Of a stretch of DNA of 64,000 nt, positions 11,526 through 24,680 are shown in pieces. The position numbers were made by a program, and so were the translations under genes. This DNA is from Manis javanica (Eukaryota; Chordata; Mammalia; Pholidota; Manidae). The stretch lies in contig NC_133169.1 of assembly GCF_040802235.1 (NCBI RefSeq), positions 39,563,034 to 39,627,033 of the forward strand, read 5' to 3'. Under the pieces are notes generated by a model. It was not told where the DNA came from. It saw nothing but the letters and a program-made list of their open reading frames with translations, and ran no database searches. Positions within the stretch are counted from its first letter, which is position 1, and every line of letters starts with the position of its first letter.

Positions 11526-14499
11526 CCTAGCTCACCTTGGGGATGATTTTATTCATTCTTCAAGCAGGACCAGGTCCGTACTATGCTTGGGAGAAAAATA
11601 AAATATTTTTTCATGAAATTTAAGAAAGATAATCCCTATATTAACCAGAAAGTGCTTGGATATCATTATGCAAGCTGGTGTCTCGTGACCAAATTAAAAT
11701 GATTGAAACAAAAACAACCTGTCAGTTCACAAATTCTCAAATTTCCAGGTTTTAAAGAGCAGTACAATTTCACTTTTGTACACCTTTATATGTTCATTTT
11801 GGAAAATATTGTAGTAAATCTGTGAAATTTAAAGTTATTTTCTATCACTATAAAATTGATAACTTGCAACATTATATATTGAGTTCTATACAAAGTGCTC
11901 TTTTTCCTTGAGCTCACATTTACTAACTTCACTCTTTTTTTTTAACAGGATTATGGCAAATAAGTCAAAACATCCTGGTTAAATATATAACCTAGTTCTA
12001 CATCAGGCTACACAATCAATACTCATCCTTCAAACACGATATATTTTCAATAAATGTTTTTCTTTATTTTTAAAATTTTTAGTCAAACTTATGGTCTTCG
12101 ATTATAATATGCAGAGTTTCTTCATTTGGGAAGAAAATAACCTTTAAAATAAAACATGAAATCTTATGAATTTGCATCTCATTAGAAAGAGTGGTACTTT
12201 TATTGGTAACATATTGAAGATGGAAAGTTCTATAACATTCTTTATTAACCCAAGAGATTGATAGCACATATAATAAAGATTCCAAGAAATTCTTATGAAG
12301 TGCAATAGCTCACCTGCTTTGTGAGATTAAGTGGTGTAAATGAAGAATATGAGTTTATGAAGACTACAAGTTGAAATCGTTTTTTTTTTCTTTTTGGTCA
12401 GAAACCGCTGAACATATAATGAGCATTGGAGGAAGGGATGTAGAGCTAAGATTATCTTTCTCTTGGAAATTATCCAGAAATCAAACTTTCTTTTACTTAC
12501 TCTTGTGCCTGCATTTAAAAGCTCTCTCTTTTTCGTCAAATAGCAACTTCAAGGATCCACACTATGTGGAAGAAAAGAAGATTAGTTAATCAAGCAAAAA
12601 TAATCATTGAGAAATTTCAGGTTTTAAGATGAGTAAAATTTTATAATTACTTTAGTATATGTCAATATCAAGGAAAATTACATGTAAAATTTCTTTATGA
12701 ATAAAATGATATTTCTTATTAATTCTCTATAGATAAAGAAGAAGTGCATACATAGCCTTCCTTTTACTCAGTGGTTTGACAGCTAATATTTTAAAGCAAT
12801 CAAAAGTCCTTCTACATCTCATACCTCTATCTGCTTTGGCACATCCTTATTGCCCATTGGGGTCATGGACCATTCTTGTAGGGAACATACATTCAGATCA
12901 TTCAGTCAGAAAAATTCATTTGACACAGCAGAATTCTACATACAGAGAATCTGGATACACACTTGAGTACAAAATTACTAGCAATGAAATTTAATAATTG
13001 TAAGCACTATTAACACATATGCTCTATAATATTTGAAATTCCACACCCTTCATCTGACTTGTTTAGTATTAAATTTTAACTAATTCATTAAATATGTTTG
13101 CACCATATTCACATCTTTACAAATATCAAATTATCTTGGTTAAAAATTCCAGAATTTACTTTATACTTTCACTGCCTTTTTAGTGTGAGAGTACTCGCTA
13201 CCAAGAAAAACATTAAACAAAAGGAAAGCAAAATGATCTGGCCAAAGAAAAGGAGGCATCAAAATGAAGAGAAAATCCTCACTTATATACAGTCTGAATA
13301 TTGTCAGTTATTCTACAGTTGCTATTATGCCCACTTTTCTCTTAGGAGAAAAATAATAACTACTCTATAGGCAATACTCTTCTCTTCATAAATATAAATT
13401 GTTACCAACCTAATCATGGGCACTTAATAATAACAGGCATTTATTAATATTGTCCTCAATCAATTTAATATAACCTAAAAAAGGCTAAAGTATAGAAGAT
13501 AGAAAATTGGATAAGACTAAACAAAAGAGGTTCAGGATATGAATTCCAAGACAAAAATAAAGACCAAAATAATACATTTTTTAATCAGTGAGATTATTCC
13601 TTCAAAATATGACTACACATCCACTTGTATAAATTTGCATCTTTCATGCTAAACAAACTTTAGCACAATCTTTGTGCGTTATTACACGTTAATATTGTTA
13701 AGACTATCCACATGAAAAGCTGTTATGCTGCAAACATTTAAACTTTGAGTGCAATTCCAAACTCTTTTCAACCTACAATTGATAAATGGTTTTCTCTCAT
13801 AATAATGGATTAATGTAAAACTAATTTACATATATGAAAATTTTAAGTACATATGTATAGATTAAAAACTATGGGTACATCCATGAGTTCAGGTGGAAGA
13901 TACACAGATGTTCACTAAGTCATCCCAATTTTTCTATAACTGTAACTTCTCAAGATAAAATCAAACATGAACATAAAAATAACGAGAAAATGTGTTTCAT
14001 GATCCAGCCCCTTGTCCCCATTCCTATTCAATTTCCCTATGATTGTGAAACTCTTAACTTTATCCTATGTTTTCATTTGTAAACTGTTTCCATTTATCCA
14101 AAATAATTCAGCCATATGGGCATCTATGACATTTCTCATGTTTTTAAACTTCTCTGCTAATTCATTAGAAGACTTGTAGTCTGTTTTTCAGGCTTCACAT
14201 GGTTTCCAGCTATGAAATAAAACTGCTTTTTATGCTCCCTTCACCTGCCAGGTCTTTGGTCTGTGGAGTATCCTGTGATTAAAAGGTCAGGAAAAGCATA
14301 ATGTTTCCCCACACATCCTCTTTTCTTCTGAAAATTTTCTTGATTACTGTATTATTTGGGGATGATAACCTTGAATCAAAAAACACCCCTCAAATAGCGT
14401 TGATTAAGCAGTTAGTTATTCTTCCTCTTCTACATGAAAGAAATGGGTGAAACGCCACCTTCACACATTACCAAGCACCTGGGCCCCCTGCTTTCCCTT

Positions 14500-14910
14500 C
14501 AGCACTCTAGGCACGCGGCTCTCACTCAGAGGCATCAGGCGTGCAGGGCAGCTCCACCCGCCCCGCGCCCACTCTCCGCAGCGCCAACCACGCGCACTCA
14601 GCGGACGGCGGCCCCGTCCCCGCGCCAGGGTCCAGGCGCCTGAAAAGAGGGAAGGGAATAATCTTGCCAGTGGGTTTCAGCCCCGGGCAAGTTTGCTGTG
14701 GATTCAATGGGACCAAAGGAAATGATGGCAAAAGTTGTTCGGGGTGAAAGGGTTTGTTTCCCAGCGTGTTCTCCCAGTGGTAGGCCGAGCACCGGCCCCC
14801 CGCCTCCGCCCGGAGCACTGCGCAGAGCTCTCTCTCTATAGCGCAGTAATATCTCATTGCCTGCAAGCGTGGAGGCCGTAGCCTAGCAACAGGCCAGTAA
14901 CGTCATCAGG
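14500..14910. promoter_or_regulatory. CpG-island promoter-like segment
   Basis: A sharp GC- and CpG-rich island (dense CGCG, GCGC and CCGC words between about 14,530 and 14,870) lies in otherwise AT-rich DNA. No TATA box is obvious. The short open frames on both strands here result from the base composition. The island's left shoulder (to about 14,560) is duplicated near 23,830-23,940, but the CpG-dense core is not. The island could drive a transcript leftward, rightward or both; no confirmed gene adjoins it. Confidence 0.6.
14878..14905. promoter_or_regulatory. RFX X-box and CRE half-site at the island edge
   Basis: GTAGCCTAGCAAC at 14,878-14,890 fits the RFX X-box consensus GTNRCC-N(0-3)-RGYAAC with a one-base spacer. 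ACGTCA at 14,900-14,905 is a CREB/ATF half-site. X-box plus CRE next to a CpG island is typical of ciliary or testis-expressed promoters; that role here is inference from motif matches only. Confidence 0.5.
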
Positions 14911-15443
14911 TGGTTTAAGTTCAGTGAGGATCCTGGCCATAGGAGCCCCAACTGCCCCACAGAATGTGAGCTTTTGAGCCCCTTGGAAGAATGTTTTGTG
15001 AAGGCAGTCCTAAAAATTTCCATTTACTGTATACTTGAAAGGGTTGAATGATCTAGGCCCACTAGGACGGCAGGGAGTCCAGACACATGGTTGTTATTTG
15101 AGACAAATCTTTGAATAGCAAAAAAGAGTGCCAAGAATTGCATATATTATGAGTTTTTATTAATTTATTTATATGTAAAAAAGTAGCATGAGATTTTGTA
15201 TATCTTTAAACTATGTTGGTACCCAGGCTGAAGTATTTGACTAATATTGGGCTTATAAAACACATTAAAACCACCTTTAATCTGAGTTTTCATTTTTTAT
15301 TTGGTAAATTATGAGTTGCCTCCTAATGTTTATTTTTTTATTAATGACTGTTATGGGGTGGGGAGATGGAGCCCCCCCATATGAATATCATCAGCAAACA
15401 ATATTTCCTGATGATTGGGTACATTTTGCGGTTTCCCTTTTAG

Positions 15444-15528
15444 CTGGAAATATCGACCTGATGAAGATCAAGTGAATGAAATGTTAGCTAATTTGATGTG
15501 CACACCCCATGTCACAACTATAAACAAG
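15444..15528 (+). other. Possible 85-bp internal exon (weak)
   Basis: A pyrimidine-rich tract ending in TTTTAG precedes position 15,444, and AACAAG|GTAGGA ends the segment, so both splice sites look plausible. One frame is fully open for 28 codons beginning WKYRPDEDQVNEM. The segment lies about 560 bp downstream of the CpG island on the plus strand. I do not recognise the peptide. A second frame is open from about 15,365 across the putative acceptor, so this could instead be a fragment of a retroposed coding sequence. It could also be chance. Confidence 0.25.
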
Positions 15529-16379
15529 GTAGGAAACTGACCTGTACATTCCTATTTTGAGTGTGTTGAATACTTCCATGTTGTCTAATTAATACATTAT
15601 GTCTTCAATTTAATATTTTAATATTCAGAAATAGTACCTAAACTTTGATTATATACTCACTTTTTTGGTAGGTGGACCAGCTCTCCAGATGACTCCCCCA
15701 GGAATGGAGCATTACAGTTACAGTTCTTGTTTAAAAAATAAGTATTTACAAAATTGAAATTATCCTTGAAATAAAAACACATTGAAAAGACCAAATAATT
15801 ATTGCTCATGAATTCTCCTCACCAGTTTAATTATGTTTTAAATTAACGTTACAGTAAAATTAGCAACTATCTTATTCTTTAGTTCTATGAGTTTTATCAC
15901 TTCTTCAGACTCTCATGACTGCCCCTGTCATAAGCATACACAACCATTTCCCAGATACCTCTGCTATTCCATCAGAACCAGGCCCTCACTCACACCCAGA
16001 CCCCTGGCAACTACTTGTTTCATTATACCTTAACTTTTTCATCTGGAGAACGTCATATACATAGAGTCAACAATATGCAACCTTTTGAGACTGCTTGATC
16101 CCTCGGAATAATTATTTGGGTTGCAACCAAGTTGCACATATCGATAGTTCATTTTTTATCTTATCTTGTGTTTCCCCAATGACAGAAAGTGGAGCATCTT
16201 TCCATTTGCTTATTTACCAAGTGTATGTTGAACGAAGATTGAATGAACAACCTGTGACATCCAAAAAGTGAAATACTACTTAAAAACAAAAAGGAACTAT
16301 TGATATGTGCAACAACACGCGTGCAGTTATGCTGGAGGTCCTCATACGTGAGGTCGTCTGTTGCCTGCCCGTCACCAGG
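15529..16379. other. Intergenic, nothing recognised
   Basis: Moderately AT-rich unique-looking sequence. I found no reading frame, RNA gene or repeat that can be named. Confidence 0.4.
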
Positions 16380-17240
16380 GGCAGATTGCTGCGGGGCTGA
16401 GTGTGCTGGGCAGGGCAAGCGTGCCATGGGGCCTGGGGTGGAGCCAATGGGGCAGGCAGGGAGCTGGAGCTGGCTACCAAAAGCATCTGGCCTACTGAGC
16501 TGACAGAGGCTAGGAGAGGCAGGAAAGCTTTGTCCACCCTCTCCTTTCAGTCAGAAAATCGGGACTGCTGCTGGACTGAGCAGGTCACCCTGGGCAGTTC
16601 AATAGGGAAGCCCCTGTGTTGGAGGGGCCACCAGTCAGGAAGCTGGAGTGTTTGGAGCTGGTTCCTGCAAGGGTCCACGCTGTCCAGTAGGGCTGAAGAA
16701 GGCCTGGGAAATATTGCCTGCCTTCCCTTTCTCCTCCAGATAGAGGTTCCTACGATCCCTGCCCCTCTGGCACACTTTCTGCTGCTGGTAAATCTTTCAA
16801 ACTGTCACCACTGTGTTGTGTCTCAGCAGGACCAACAGAACATGCCTCTCAGCTCCCCTGATGCACCAAATCTCCTGGGTGTCTGTTCTGCTTAGTCACC
16901 GAAGCCCAATGCAAAGTGGACTCATGTTCATGGAGCAGATATCCAGGGCCAGGTGAGCTGGGTTCTTGCATGTTTATCTCCTCCCCACTCCATTCCTCTT
17001 CATCTTGCATGTGGGCAGGAAAGGGCACAGGGCTTGGCTCTCAATCACTTTTCTGTCCATTACCCTACACAGTGTGGTCGTCTCTTCTTGAGAAGGTAAA
17101 GACTGTGTGGTCTGCAGTCTTCAGGTCATTTTCAGGGTTAGCTGTATTTGCTGTAGTTGCTTCCTTGGTGTGTACATGGAGGAGATTTTTGTCTTGCTTT
17201 ATACAACTACACCACCTTTTTGCACCCCCTGTTTAGTGAT
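16380..17240 (-). mobile_element. Probable old L1 5'UTR-like region
   Basis: A GC-moderate block with the style of an L1 5'UTR read on the minus strand: the right end carries CTACACCACCTTTTTGCACC, resembling the complement of the GC-rich L1 start, and the body has long frames open by composition (164 codons from 16,401). No ORF1 follows directly. I assign it by resemblance to remembered L1M-type 5'UTRs, so family and orientation are tentative. Confidence 0.4.
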
Positions 17241-17689
17241 AAGCCTTAGCTCCATGAGTCCCAGGATGCTAATGAGATTTATGAATAAATCCCCATGGGA
17301 GAGTCTTTCTTGAATTTTAAATTACCAAGATAATTCATGTTACAATACAGCACAGACAATTATCATATGCACAGTTTTATAGGAAAAGCAGTAAAACTAC
17401 CAACAGGATCACTGATTCATTATTAAAATATCTACTGTAAACCTCCTAAATTTTCTAAATTTACATTTTTAAATGGTAGTTACGTATTTTCCTTCCTTTC
17501 TTTTCTTTGATTTTGCTACTTATCCTGTCTTAATATCATGTATTTCTTCATCATCTTTCCTTCTTCCTATTCTCCCTTAATATCTCACCTCATTTGTCAT
17601 TATTTTCATAAAGAATAAATTTTAAAAGATAAAATACTTTCAATAGAAGAAATCTATAGATCATTTTGGGTAGTTTGGACATTTTAACA

Positions 17690-18300
17690 ATATGAATTAT
17701 TTCAATATATGAACATTTGATATTATTACATTTATTGGTGTCTTTTTACATGTCATTCTTTGAAACCTTATGGTTTTCAGTGCAGTGATCTCGCACCTCC
17801 TTGGTTAAACATATTCTAGGTACGTTCTTGAGGCTACTATAAATGGGACCATTTTTCTTATACACAGTTCATATTTAGTGTATAAAATTGCAATTAATTT
17901 TTGTATCAAGGTTTGTTTCATGTGAGTTTATTTATTCAATTTACTGATAATAAATTTTTTCAGTAAAGGATTTTCTGTTTTTTATGTCATTTTTATATTT
18001 CTGTGGCAAAAACAAAAGAAAATGCACAAATCTTAGTGTATTATTCAATGAATTTTGCTATGTGATTATATTCATGGAAGAATCACCCAGATCAAGATAC
18101 AAAATAATCTCAGTATATTTTTTCCTCCACTTTTTCACCATTTCCTTACCCAACTACCCAATGGCAAACATCTGTCTGTTCTCTATGTCTCTGAGTCTCT
18201 TTCTGTTGTGCTTGTTCATTTCTTTCTTTTTAGATTCCACACACAGGTAAAATCATGCGGTATTTGTCTTTCTCTGTGTGACTTACTTCATGTAGCAACA
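17690..18300 (-). mobile_element. Degenerate L1 ORF2 and 3' fragments, minus strand
   Basis: Antisense L1 landmarks: TCGCACCTCCTTGGTTAAAC near 17,791 (RT C-terminal region) and GTATTTGTCTTTCTCTGTGT near 18,260 (ORF2 C-terminus). Heavily mutated, with many stops. Confidence 0.6.
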
Positions 18301-18309
18301 TATAATCTC

Positions 18310-19835
18310 ACCATCCAGGTTGTCACAAAATGTCAACTGCACGATGAGATGTCACTTCACACCAGCCAGTGTGGCTAATGTCAACAAAACAGAACAAAAA
18401 ATGTTGGAGAGGATGTTGAGAAAATGGAATCCTTCTACCCTGGAGGTTATAATGTAAATGGTGCAGCCACTATGGAAAGCAGTATAGAGAGTTCTCAAAA
18501 AACTAAAACTACAAGTATGATTATGACCCACAAATTCTACTTCTGGGAATTAACCTGATAAGATAATCACTAATTTGAAAAATTTAGAACAGAAATGACT
18601 TTTTGAAGATTAGAAAGAAAATAGAAAATTCAGTGGAACTAACAGTAATTTAAAAGCCAAATTTGACAAACTTTCAGTGGACTAAGCCAAAAAGAGAAAA
18701 TATTGAACTAAAACACATAAAAAATGGCAGAATGTATTACAGTTGATATCCAGAACAACAATGGATCATAAGAAAATACTATAAAGTATTGTACGCCAAC
18801 CAACTATATATCCCAGAAGAAAGAGATAAGTCCTAGAAATACATAACCTAAGAAGACTGAATCAGTAATAAATAGAAACACTGAACAGACCCTTAATGAG
18901 TAAGAAGATTGAATCAGTAATCAAACATCTCCCAACAGAGGAATCACAAGAACCAGATTATTCCAATCATGAATTCCGTCAAACATTTAAAGCATTTAAT
19001 GTTATAATTAACATTTAATTAACTCAGACTCTTCCAAAAAATTAAAGAGAATGGAAACACTGCCAAAATAACGTTAAAAGCCAAGAATATGCTGATACTA
19101 ATGCTAAATAAGGACACATCAGAAAAAATATATGACCTATGTAAGAGATGGATATAGACGTAAAAATTCTCCACAAAATATAAGCATATAAACATCAACA
19201 GAATATATTGATCAGGTAGATTTATATCTGGGATGCAAGGATAATTCAAAATATACAAACCCATAAATGTGATACACCACATTAACAGAATGAAAGAAAA
19301 AATCATATGATCATTAAAATAGACACAAAATTATTTGACAACATTAATTTGTGATAAAAATAGTAAAAAACTTGGTGTAAAATCAATATACCTCAACACA
19401 GTAATGACCATAAAGAAAAACCAACACCCCAAATCAAAGTCATCAATGAAAATTTGAAAGTCTTTCCTCTAAGATCAGAAATATATAAATGTACCCACTA
19501 TCATCAGCTCTATTCAACATAGTAATGGATATCCTAGCTAGGACAATAAGGAATGAAAAAAGAAGTGAAAGGCTTTCAAGTAGGAAAAGTATAAATAATA
19601 TTGTCTTTGATTGAAGATGATATGATCCTGTATCTAAGAAATCTTAATGAACACACCATAAACTGCTGGAATTAATCAATTAATTCAGTAAAGTTGCAGA
19701 AAAATATCATCATCCAAGGAGATTTAATGTTAACAAAAACATTAGCAGAAACATGTGAAAAAGAAATAAAGGAAACAATACCATTCATAACATCAAAATC
19801 AACAAAATACTAAGGACTTAATTTATCCAAAAAGA
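18310..19835 (+). mobile_element. Degenerate L1 ORF2 fragments, plus strand
   Basis: 18,310-18,590 resembles the ORF2 C-terminal region in sense orientation (CACTTCACACCAGCCAGTGT, GGTGCAGCCACTATGGAAA). 18,600-19,835 resembles the RT region (CCAGATTATTCCAATCATGA, ATGATATGATCCTGTATC). In an intact L1 the C-terminal part would come second, so these are two pieces or a rearranged copy. Stops and frameshifts throughout. The end at about 19,840 abuts AT-rich block copy B. Confidence 0.7.
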
Positions 19836-19845
19836 CTACTGGGGA

Positions 19846-22800
19846 CCGCCCACCAGTGTTCGGGATCTCATGATTCAGTGGTAGCTGCTGGTGTACTTCA
19901 CACAACTTCTGGGCCACTTGCCTTGTATTATTTCAGTGTTTTATTCAGCAACTCAATTGTAAGTACCTTGAATGTAGAAGCTGTGTATTGCTTAGTAAAT
20001 TATTTTTAAAACAGTTAGCAACTAGCAGACATAGGGTAAAAGAATATCTATCTAAATAATTGTTAGGTGAAAACTCTTGTCAGAATGGTCTGGTACCTCC
20101 TCTGACATAGCGTTTCTATTAATAAAGATAAATACATATCAGAATATTTCAACTTCAAAATCATAATATTTAAGTATGGACATTATTATTTATTTCTCCC
20201 CAAGATTACTCTATAATAAAATTCAATTTGTCTGTCACATTAAAAATTAAGCCTGGTTGAATATTTCTAAATGTCATCCAAACAGGAAGCAAATATATCC
20301 ACATAATATTCAACTATCTTCTCCTTAAAAATTGCATATTTGGCCATGTGCTTAATTACTTAAGGAAATACAGGTTTTGAAATTTGTATATGCTTTGACA
20401 TGTTGATCTTAATTTTGTTTACTTTTCTCATTTGATTTTTATGTATCTTAGTCCATATAACTGAAATATTTTAAGACTATTTACAAAAATACAAATTGAA
20501 GACCTATAAATCAATATTTCTGTGTAATTCAACTGTCACTTTCAAAACTACTTTTTAAATATAACACCTGTGGAATAAAAAATTCAAAAAGAAATAATGA
20601 AATTGAAAAATCACTTTCTAAATTCTTCCCTTCATATTTATTTTACCTGTATGAAATTGTTAATGATTTCTTTGCTCAGATAAGATGTATAGTATAAAAA
20701 ATAGAAATGATACAGAATGATTTATTACACAAATGGAATGCAAATGTTTGTTTCCCACTCCTTTCCACAAAATATTTAAATGAAATATCTGAGACTACTT
20801 GGGAGATGTTATTATCTTTCCTTGAGCATACTGTAACATATCTGGGAAAAAATTAAATTTTATCAAAGATCTAAAACTCATGAAATTTAGGAAATAAATT
20901 ACTGTAATAACCACAATACTTTTGGTTGTTGTTATTCAATCAAAAAAATATGCTTAATGAAAGACTGAAACAAAGAATCTGCATCAGTTAGCACATTCTT
21001 AAATGTTAAGAGTTCTACACAACTGTTAAACTTCAGTTTGTTTATATCTTTACATAATAATATTTGAAACTGAAATATTATATTATCAAATTAAATAAGG
21101 CACTTTCTATTACAAAAAATAATATATTGATAGAGTAAATATTAAGCTCTATATTAAATACCAGTATTCAAGTTCTATGTTAAATATTAATTAAACTCCT
21201 ATATTAAATATTATATTGAATACTAAACAGACTTGCAAATTCGAGTGTTTTTTAAACAAGAATTATGAGTAATAAATCAATAACATTCTGATAAAAGCAA
21301 ACAAGGTGTTTCTAATCAGGTTACATAATCAACACACATACTTAAAAAAATAATGTATTTTCCATAAGTTTTATACTTTATTTACATTTTTTAAATCAAA
21401 ATTAAAGTCTGAGCACACAAATTGCAGAATTTGTTTTTTGTTATTTGGAGAGGTAACTTTTACTTATATTGATGATATCCTCCTTTTATATCAAACATTA
21501 TTAAATCTTATGTATTTGACATTTATTTAGATAAATGAGAGGTATTTTGTTAACAATATATTGCTGAGGAAAAGTTCTATAACCTTCCTTATTAACTAAC
21601 CCAGAGAACTGAACACACAATACAAAATCATAAATATTCTCAAGAATGTCTATCTTTCATGTGCTTTGTGAGATTACTTGGTGCAAATGTGAGCATGTGA
21701 AGTATATAGGTTACTATCAGCTTTTTATCATAATCAGCCAAGTATAAAATGGGAATTGGAAGGAAGGATATATGAGCAGGATTAGTCGCCTTTGGAAATC
21801 ACTCAGAAACCAGGCTTCCTTATTGTATATATGACTTACTCTTCTGTATATGGTCAAATCCAAATGATAAGATGAAAATTTTCTTTTTTTCTTTAACTTC
21901 AAGTTTCCACTATGTAGAAAAAATAAAATTAGTTATTTAAGCAAAAAATATCAATTGCAAATCTTAGATCTTAGTGTTGCACATAATGAAAAATTTATTT
22001 AGCACACCAAAATTAAAGAAACATTACATAAAGTTTTCTTTAAAAACGGGAGAATTTTTTCCTTAAAGCTACATAGTAAAGGATGAAATTCTATAACTCA
22101 GTTTTTAACTTGATGTATTTATAGATAATAAACTAAAGGCATCACAAAAGCACTTTTAGTTTAATCATTCCACATGTTATGTGACAACCCTGTTTCCCGC
22201 TAGGTTTGAAGTACACCATTTTCTAGGAAACACACAATCAGAAACATTCATTGGACATAGCGTCATTTTATATATACAGGTTTTGGATTCACATTTGTGT
22301 GGGCATGCATTTTCTTAGGGCTGTAATTAAACATTATTAAGAATTTACTTAGACAACCACTATATAGTATTTAAAATTTCTCACTTTATCTTACCCATAT
22401 AGTATTCAGATGTATCTAGTTTCTTAAATGTGTATACTTTTATAATATATTGACATATTTGTAAACATATAATTATCTATCATAGCTCTAAAATTCTGAA
22501 ATTTAATGTACAATTTCTTGCCTTTTCAGTTTCAGAGGATTCATGAATGATACAGTGTTTCAATAAGAAGAAAATAAAACAATCTGGCAAAGAAACATCA
22601 CTAGTGAATGAAAACAAACTTCTCATTCACATACAGGCCACTTGTATTGTTTAGAATATGCCAAATTTTCCCTTAGGAATTAAAAAATAACAAGGAACCT
22701 GGAGGGAATATTCTTTCTTCATAAAGCTAAATTACTACAACCTATAATGGGCAGTTATTAATATAATGGGAACTTATTTTATAGTTAATTTATTTTTGGT

Positions 22801-23940
22801 TAAAGATAAATCTATATTGTGGAAGAGTGACAATTTTTTTCTTGTAATGATCTGGAGTAAGAAAAAATAAACTTTTTCCAGGGCCTACAGCGTCAGACAA
22901 CAATGAAAAATAAACAGACATTACTAGAATATTTTCTGTAATCAGATGGATCTTAAATACAAGTATGTTTACAATTCTGACCTAGTATAAATTTGCATTT
23001 CTCTGTTAGACAGGAAAACTCTATTTTTTCACTATTACACACACTTATCTTGCTAAGACTATTTCCCATCCATGTGGTACAATTTTTATTTAGAACAATT
23101 TAGACTAAAAATGAATGGACTTTCAAATTTAACCTATGATTAATACACTATTTTCTTGCAGTTTGAGAATACAAGATGTTTGCATTTAATAAATCCAGGT
23201 GAAATGTATATAGATGTCTGTAATGGCATTTTGATTTTTTCTGTGACATTGTCACCTATCAAAATAAAATATTGGGAAAAATTAAACATGGAACATTAGA
23301 AATTACACAGTGAAAAATCATTTTAACCCTCTCCCTTCATGTCCACATCCATTCTTAACCTCCCTATTATTTTGGAAAGAGCAACAATTCTTTACACCAT
23401 TGTTTTATTTTAGCAGCATTCTATTTCCATTTAAGCATAATGTTTTGTCTATAAAGAATTTTATGTTTCCCTTCTTTCAGTTTTTACATTTCTTTACTCA
23501 ATCTGAAAGATTTATAATACGTTTTAGATCTCTTCATGGTTTCTTTTGTACTTTATTAAAGAGATTTTTAATATCAATTGCTTTATATGTTTCTTTCACC
23601 CTTAGGGCCTTTGGAAAGTAGAAACAGAAAACCTGTTATAAAGTAAGGAAAAATGCTTTTACAGTTCCTCTTGCATCCTCTAAATCTTACATCCTCTTCT
23701 GATGGACTGTGTTTTATTATTGTACTTATTGGAATTTATAATACTCTTTAACCTAAGCACACTCCTCAAATGTCACTTTATTAAGCACAACTAGAGGCTT
23801 TTCTTCCTCCAATCTAAAGAAGGGCAGAGGTGAAGTGCCATCTCCAGACATCGCCGTGCGCCTGGGCTCTGTCAGGCCCTCAGTGTTCTGAGCACACAAC
23901 TCTGATTCCCAGGTACCAGAGCAGGCAGGGCCCCTCTGAC
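19846..23940. repeat. AT-rich paralogous block, copy B
   Basis: Diverged direct copy of 9,811-14,560; see that entry for the matched landmarks. It lacks the olfactory receptor that precedes copy A, whose place is taken by old L1 sequence. No coding frame is conserved between the copies. Confidence 0.65.
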
Positions 23941-24216
23941 CATCCATGGAGACCTGCATATTTCTGTTCTATCAAAACGTAGAAAATTCTGACAGTGTTA
24001 ATCTGTGTATGTGTTATGCTAGATACTGGACTTGGACGAGCCCCTTGCTATCACACAATTTATATTCTCTGCAGAAGAGAGGCAGTAAAATACTATTAAG
24101 CTTTATTTTATTGACTTCACCTTTCTCCTTAGTCTTCCCAATGACTGACATCTCTTTTGGCAACAGGACCTTTCCCAATACTTAATTCTGGATTCTCTGC
24201 TCAGTTTTCTTTAGAA

Positions 24217-24633
24217 GTGTGAAAATTAAGAAAGCAGAACCTCACTAAAGTGGAGTTGGGAGGCCAGCAGGGATTCTCTCAAGTCCGCCACTCCTCCACT
24301 GCAGTCCTCACGAGAAGAAAAAGACACTTTACATGTCAAATTGTTTTAAATTCTTTAATCCCCAACAGGAGCACAGTTTCCACCTCCCCTGGCAACAGCC
24401 CCACCTATGAGAGATGGTCACAACCCAGCCAGTGAGAAGACATGACACATGAGACTCCCAGTTTCCTCCAACGGACCTTTTGCTTATAACAGCCATCCTA
24501 ATTTTCCCTTCCTTCAGCAAAAGAGCATTCCTTTGCTTTATCTCAAATGTGTTCTGCCACAGCTTGCTTGTCCCAAGTTGCAATTCTCTGATTTTCCAAA
24601 ATAAACCCACTTTTGTTGCTAAGATGATTGACA
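24217..24633 (+). mobile_element. Probable solo LTR of a class I ERV
   Basis: Begins TGTGAAAATTAAG, contains ACCTCACTAAAGTGGAGTT as in several mammalian class I LTRs, has AATAAA at 24,600-24,605 and ends near GATTGACA. No internal retroviral sequence adjoins it. It sits immediately upstream of the A-tail of the minus-strand L1. Boundaries are approximate and the family was not assigned. Confidence 0.45.
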
Positions 24634-24635
24634 AG

Positions 24636-24680
24636 TTATTTTATTTTATTTTATACTATTTTATTTTATTTTATTTTTTT
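24636..24680 (-). repeat. A-rich tail of the outer L1 (TTTTA repeats on plus)
   Basis: Repeating TTTTA on the plus strand, read as a poly(A)-like tail at the 3' end of the minus-strand L1 beginning at 24,681. Confidence 0.85.

Larger units (their letters stand above)
9811..14560. repeat. AT-rich paralogous block, copy A
   Basis: Many short matches in the same order and orientation align this stretch with 19,846-23,940. Examples are CCAGTGTT near 9,828 and 19,853, the stretch around CTTTGTGAGATTA at 12,317 and 21,664, the segment ending in GAAGAAAAGAAGATTAGTTA near 12,575 matched near 21,915, and the GC-richer tail near 14,450 matched near 23,830. The offset drifts from about 10.0 to 9.35 kb, so indels have accumulated. 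No reading frame longer than about 90 codons is shared, so it looks noncoding. It may be an old tandem duplication or two copies of an unrecognised interspersed repeat. Confidence 0.65.

Noticed and set aside
14434..14866. Several Pro/Ala/Arg-rich frames on both strands
   Set aside because: Overlapping frames caused by the CpG island composition; no codon-level signal or homology.
16401..16895. 164-codon plus-strand frame
   Set aside because: Lies in a probable old L1 5'UTR-like block; no domain, no conserved start context.
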